Below are positions 5,785-7,249 of a stretch of DNA of 7,249 nt, in pieces. Positions within the stretch are counted from its first letter, which is position 1, and every line of letters begins with the position of its first letter. A model generated the notes under the pieces. The model saw nothing but the letters and a program-made list of their open reading frames with translations. It was not told the origin of the DNA and did no database searches. The stretch comes from Phycisphaerales bacterium (lineage in GTDB: Bacteria > Planctomycetota > Phycisphaerae > Sedimentisphaerales > Anaerohalosphaeraceae). The position numbers and the translations under genes are program-made. The DNA lies in assembly GCA_011053245.1 (NCBI GenBank), contig DRGS01000191.1, positions 1-7,249 of the forward strand. Reading direction: 5' to 3'.

Positions 5785-5813
5785 TTTGCACATTTGCTAC
5801 AAGTCTATATAAT
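5785..5813 (+). promoter_or_regulatory. Promoter candidate for tRNA-Thr and tuf
   Basis: A perfect -10 TATAAT (5808-5813) is preceded after 17 bases by TTTGCA (5785-5790), which matches the -35 consensus at four of six bases. A T-rich run lies just upstream. The bases after the -10 are GCGTCG; a GC-rich discriminator is typical of stringently controlled stable-RNA promoters, so growth-rate control is a reasonable inference. It would leave a leader of about 200 nt before the tRNA. Confidence 0.55.
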
Positions 5814-5817
5814 GCGT

Positions 5818-6018
5818 CGTTTGCGGAAACGCTATATGCAGGGAATCCCTATGGGTTTGGCTGTTTTTGGTGCTTCCTGGGATGCTGAAAAGGTGTTTTA
5901 CAGGGCTGAAAAGCCTGATAAATTGAATATTTTGGTTTTTCTGACGGACCGGACGATCAGGTTTGGATTTAATAGCCTGTGAGTGTGGTTGAGGTGTTTA
6001 TATAGATGTCAGAAAAAT
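5818..6018 (+). promoter_or_regulatory. Leader RNA upstream of tRNA-Thr with hairpins
   Basis: The stretch between the promoter and the tRNA can fold CGTTT-GCGG-AAACG (5818-5831) and GGCT-GAAA-AGCC (5904-5915), the latter closed by a GNRA-type loop. GCTGAAAAG is repeated at 5884-5892 and 5905-5913. A frame from ATG 5812 to the stop at 5980-5982 is open (56 codons), but the ATG overlaps the -10 box and has no Shine-Dalgarno site, so I do not call a gene. Confidence 0.35.
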
Positions 6019-6090
<72 letters not shown>

Positions 6091-6105
6091 AAGACAGTTT
6101 AAGTG

Positions 6106-6127
6106 TCAGCCCTTTACGGTTGGCTGA
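6106..6127 (+). other. Stem-loop between tRNA-Thr and tuf
   Basis: TCAGCC (6106-6111) pairs with GGCTGA (6122-6127) around a 10-base loop. No T run follows, so it is not a full terminator. It may be a processing or stabilising structure at the 5' end of the tuf message after the tRNA is cut out. Confidence 0.35.
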
Positions 6128-6215
6128 ACCTTTATAAATGAAGAATATAGTCGTTAAAACTAAATAAAACAGGTCCTAAGGAATTTTTGAAAGATACTTT
6201 GGAGGTTATTAAACC

Positions 6216-7249
6216 ATGGCTAAGGCAGTATTTGAAAGAACGAAACCACATGTAAACATCGGTACGATCGGTCATATTGACCACGGTAAAACAACGCTTA
6301 CAGCGGCAATTACGATGCGTCTTGCCCATAAAGCGGGCACCGGTAATGTTCGCAAGTTTGACGAGATCGACAACGCTCCTGAAGAAAAAGAGCGTGGTAT
6401 TACGATCAATACCGCTCATGTCGAGTATGAGACGGAGAATCGTCATTATGCTCATGTTGACTGTCCGGGTCATGCTGACTATGTCAAGAACATGATCACA
6501 GGCGCCGCTCAGATGGACGGTGCGATCCTGGTTGTAGCAGCCAGTGACGGTCCTATGCCCCAGACTCGCGAGCATATTCTGCTTGCCAGGCAGGTAAATG
6601 TGCCGAAGATGGTTGTTTTCATGAACAAGATCGATCAGGTTGACGATCCTGAACTTATTGAGTTGGTCGAGATGGAACTTCGCGAACTTCTCGATAAGTA
6701 CGATTTCCCCGGCGACGACATCCCGATCATTCAGGGTTCGGCTCTTGCGGCTATGGAGTGCGAAGGTAAAGATGACGCGGCTTGCGACTGCATCGATAAG
6801 CTGATGGAAGCCGTTGATGAGTATGTTCCGGTTCCTGAGCGTTTAGTCGATCTTCCTTTCCTTATGCCTGTCGAAGATGTCTTCAGCATTAAGGGTCGTG
6901 GTACAGTCGGTACCGGCAGGATCGAACGTGGGAAGATCAGTATCGGTGACCCGGTTGAGATCATTGGTATTATCGATGAGGTCAAAAAGACTACATGTAC
7001 CGGTGTTGAGATGTTTAATAAGACTCTCAATGACGGTCAAGCCGGTGATAATGTCGGCTTGCTTCTTCGCGGTGTTGAAAAGAAGGATCTCGAACGCGGT
7101 CAGGTTGTCGCTAAGCCCGGATCGATCACTCCTCATACGAAGTTCATCGCAGAAGTTTATGTTCTGACGAAAGAGGAAGGCGGCCGTCATACACCGTTCT
7201 TCGCCGGTTATCGTCCCCAGTTCTTCTTCCGTACGACAGATGTTACGGG
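6216..7249 (+). CDS. tuf: Elongation factor Tu (3' end beyond the window)
   Basis: EF-Tu carries aminoacyl-tRNA to the ribosome as a GTP complex in the cytoplasm. The visible 344 residues align throughout with the family, which is normally about 395-400 long, so roughly 50 residues of domain 3 lie beyond the edge. Seen in order: [27 protein letters not shown] with the P loop, switch I with [35 protein letters not shown] (switch II), NKID for guanine recognition, GSAL, then domain 2 ([13 protein letters not shown]) and domain 3 up to RTTDVTG. The start ATG has GGAGG (6201-6205) 10 bases upstream. GHIDHG replaces the commoner GHVDHG, a conservative change. Transcription is probably joint with tRNA-Thr. 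The stretch is intact, with no frameshift. Confidence 0.97.
   Translation, partial: MAKAVFERTKPHVNIGTIGHIDHGKTTLTAAITMRLAHKAGTGNVRKFDEIDNAPEEKERGITINTAHVEYETENRHYAHVDCPGHADYVKNMITGAAQMDGAILVVAASDGPMPQTREHILLARQVNVPKMVVFMNKIDQVDDPELIELVEMELRELLDKYDFPGDDIPIIQGSALAAMECEGKDDAACDCIDKLMEAVDEYVPVPERLVDLPFLMPVEDVFSIKGRGTVGTGRIERGKISIGDPVEIIGIIDEVKKTTCTGVEMFNKTLNDGQAGDNVGLLLRGVEKKDLERGQVVAKPGSITPHTKFIAEVYVLTKEEGGRHTPFFAGYRPQFFFRTTDVT

Noticed and set aside
5697..5982. Two overlapping plus-strand frames of 63 and 79 codons
   Set aside because: They cross the T-rich run and the TATAAT promoter, lack ribosome binding sites and translate into Phe-rich sequence of no recognisable type.
6132..7190. Minus-strand frames and other-frame plus-strand frames inside tuf
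   Set aside because: They are shadows of tuf, whose intact, highly conserved frame explains the whole stretch.

Overview
The window looks like chromosomal DNA, or a whole metagenomic contig, from a Gram-negative bacterium. The best guess is the PVC/Planctomycetota group (Phycisphaerae-like), but this is inference from general features, not a taxonomic assignment. The clues are a tRNA-Thr directly upstream of tuf, an EF-Tu P-loop reading GHIDHGKTT, a PEP-CTERM (exosortase-sorted) protein, a lipoprotein plus large hybrid histidine kinase, and long intergenic spacers with degenerate repeats. Both ends are places where assemblies often break: the left end is one arm of an inverted repeat and the right end lies inside tuf.

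Layout. Bases 1-325: the 3' part of a small glycine-zipper gene on +, inside an inverted repeat (1-22 with 267-288), followed by a good intrinsic terminator. Bases 326-1231 (-): a secreted C39-like cysteine-peptidase-fold protein with a PEP-CTERM tail. A start at GTG 1231 is more likely than the ATG at 1465, because a good Shine-Dalgarno site and a signal peptide sit there. Upstream of it lies a hairpin-rich leader and a TTGACA promoter candidate. Bases 1590-1700 (+): a second, diverged copy of the glycine-zipper gene end, next to the end of the kinase gene. Bases 1714-5081 (-): a two-gene operon, periplasmic binding lipoprotein then hybrid histidine kinase (TM-sensor-TM-HAMP-PAS-HisKA-HATPase-REC), separated by 11 nt. 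Bases 5082-6018: a long non-coding stretch. It holds a possible gene remnant on the minus strand, phased A/T tracts suggesting curved DNA, a cluster of short C/A/T-rich repeats with a terminator-like hairpin, and a promoter with a perfect TATAAT. Bases 6019-6090: tRNA-Thr(GGT). Bases 6216-7249: tuf (EF-Tu), cut off by the window end about 50 codons early.

How the parts work together. The lipoprotein probably binds a small ligand in the periplasm and either presents it to the kinase or acts in parallel with it; no output response regulator or permease is visible here. The PEP-CTERM protein would be sorted to the envelope by an exosortase encoded elsewhere. tRNA-Thr and tuf are translation housekeeping genes, probably co-transcribed from the promoter near 5785-5813. 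No complete new defence or mobile system is visible. The least ordinary items are the duplicated glycine-zipper gene ends with almost only synonymous differences, the structured leader and G9 tract of the PEP-CTERM gene, the binding-protein/kinase pair, and the repeat-rich spacer.
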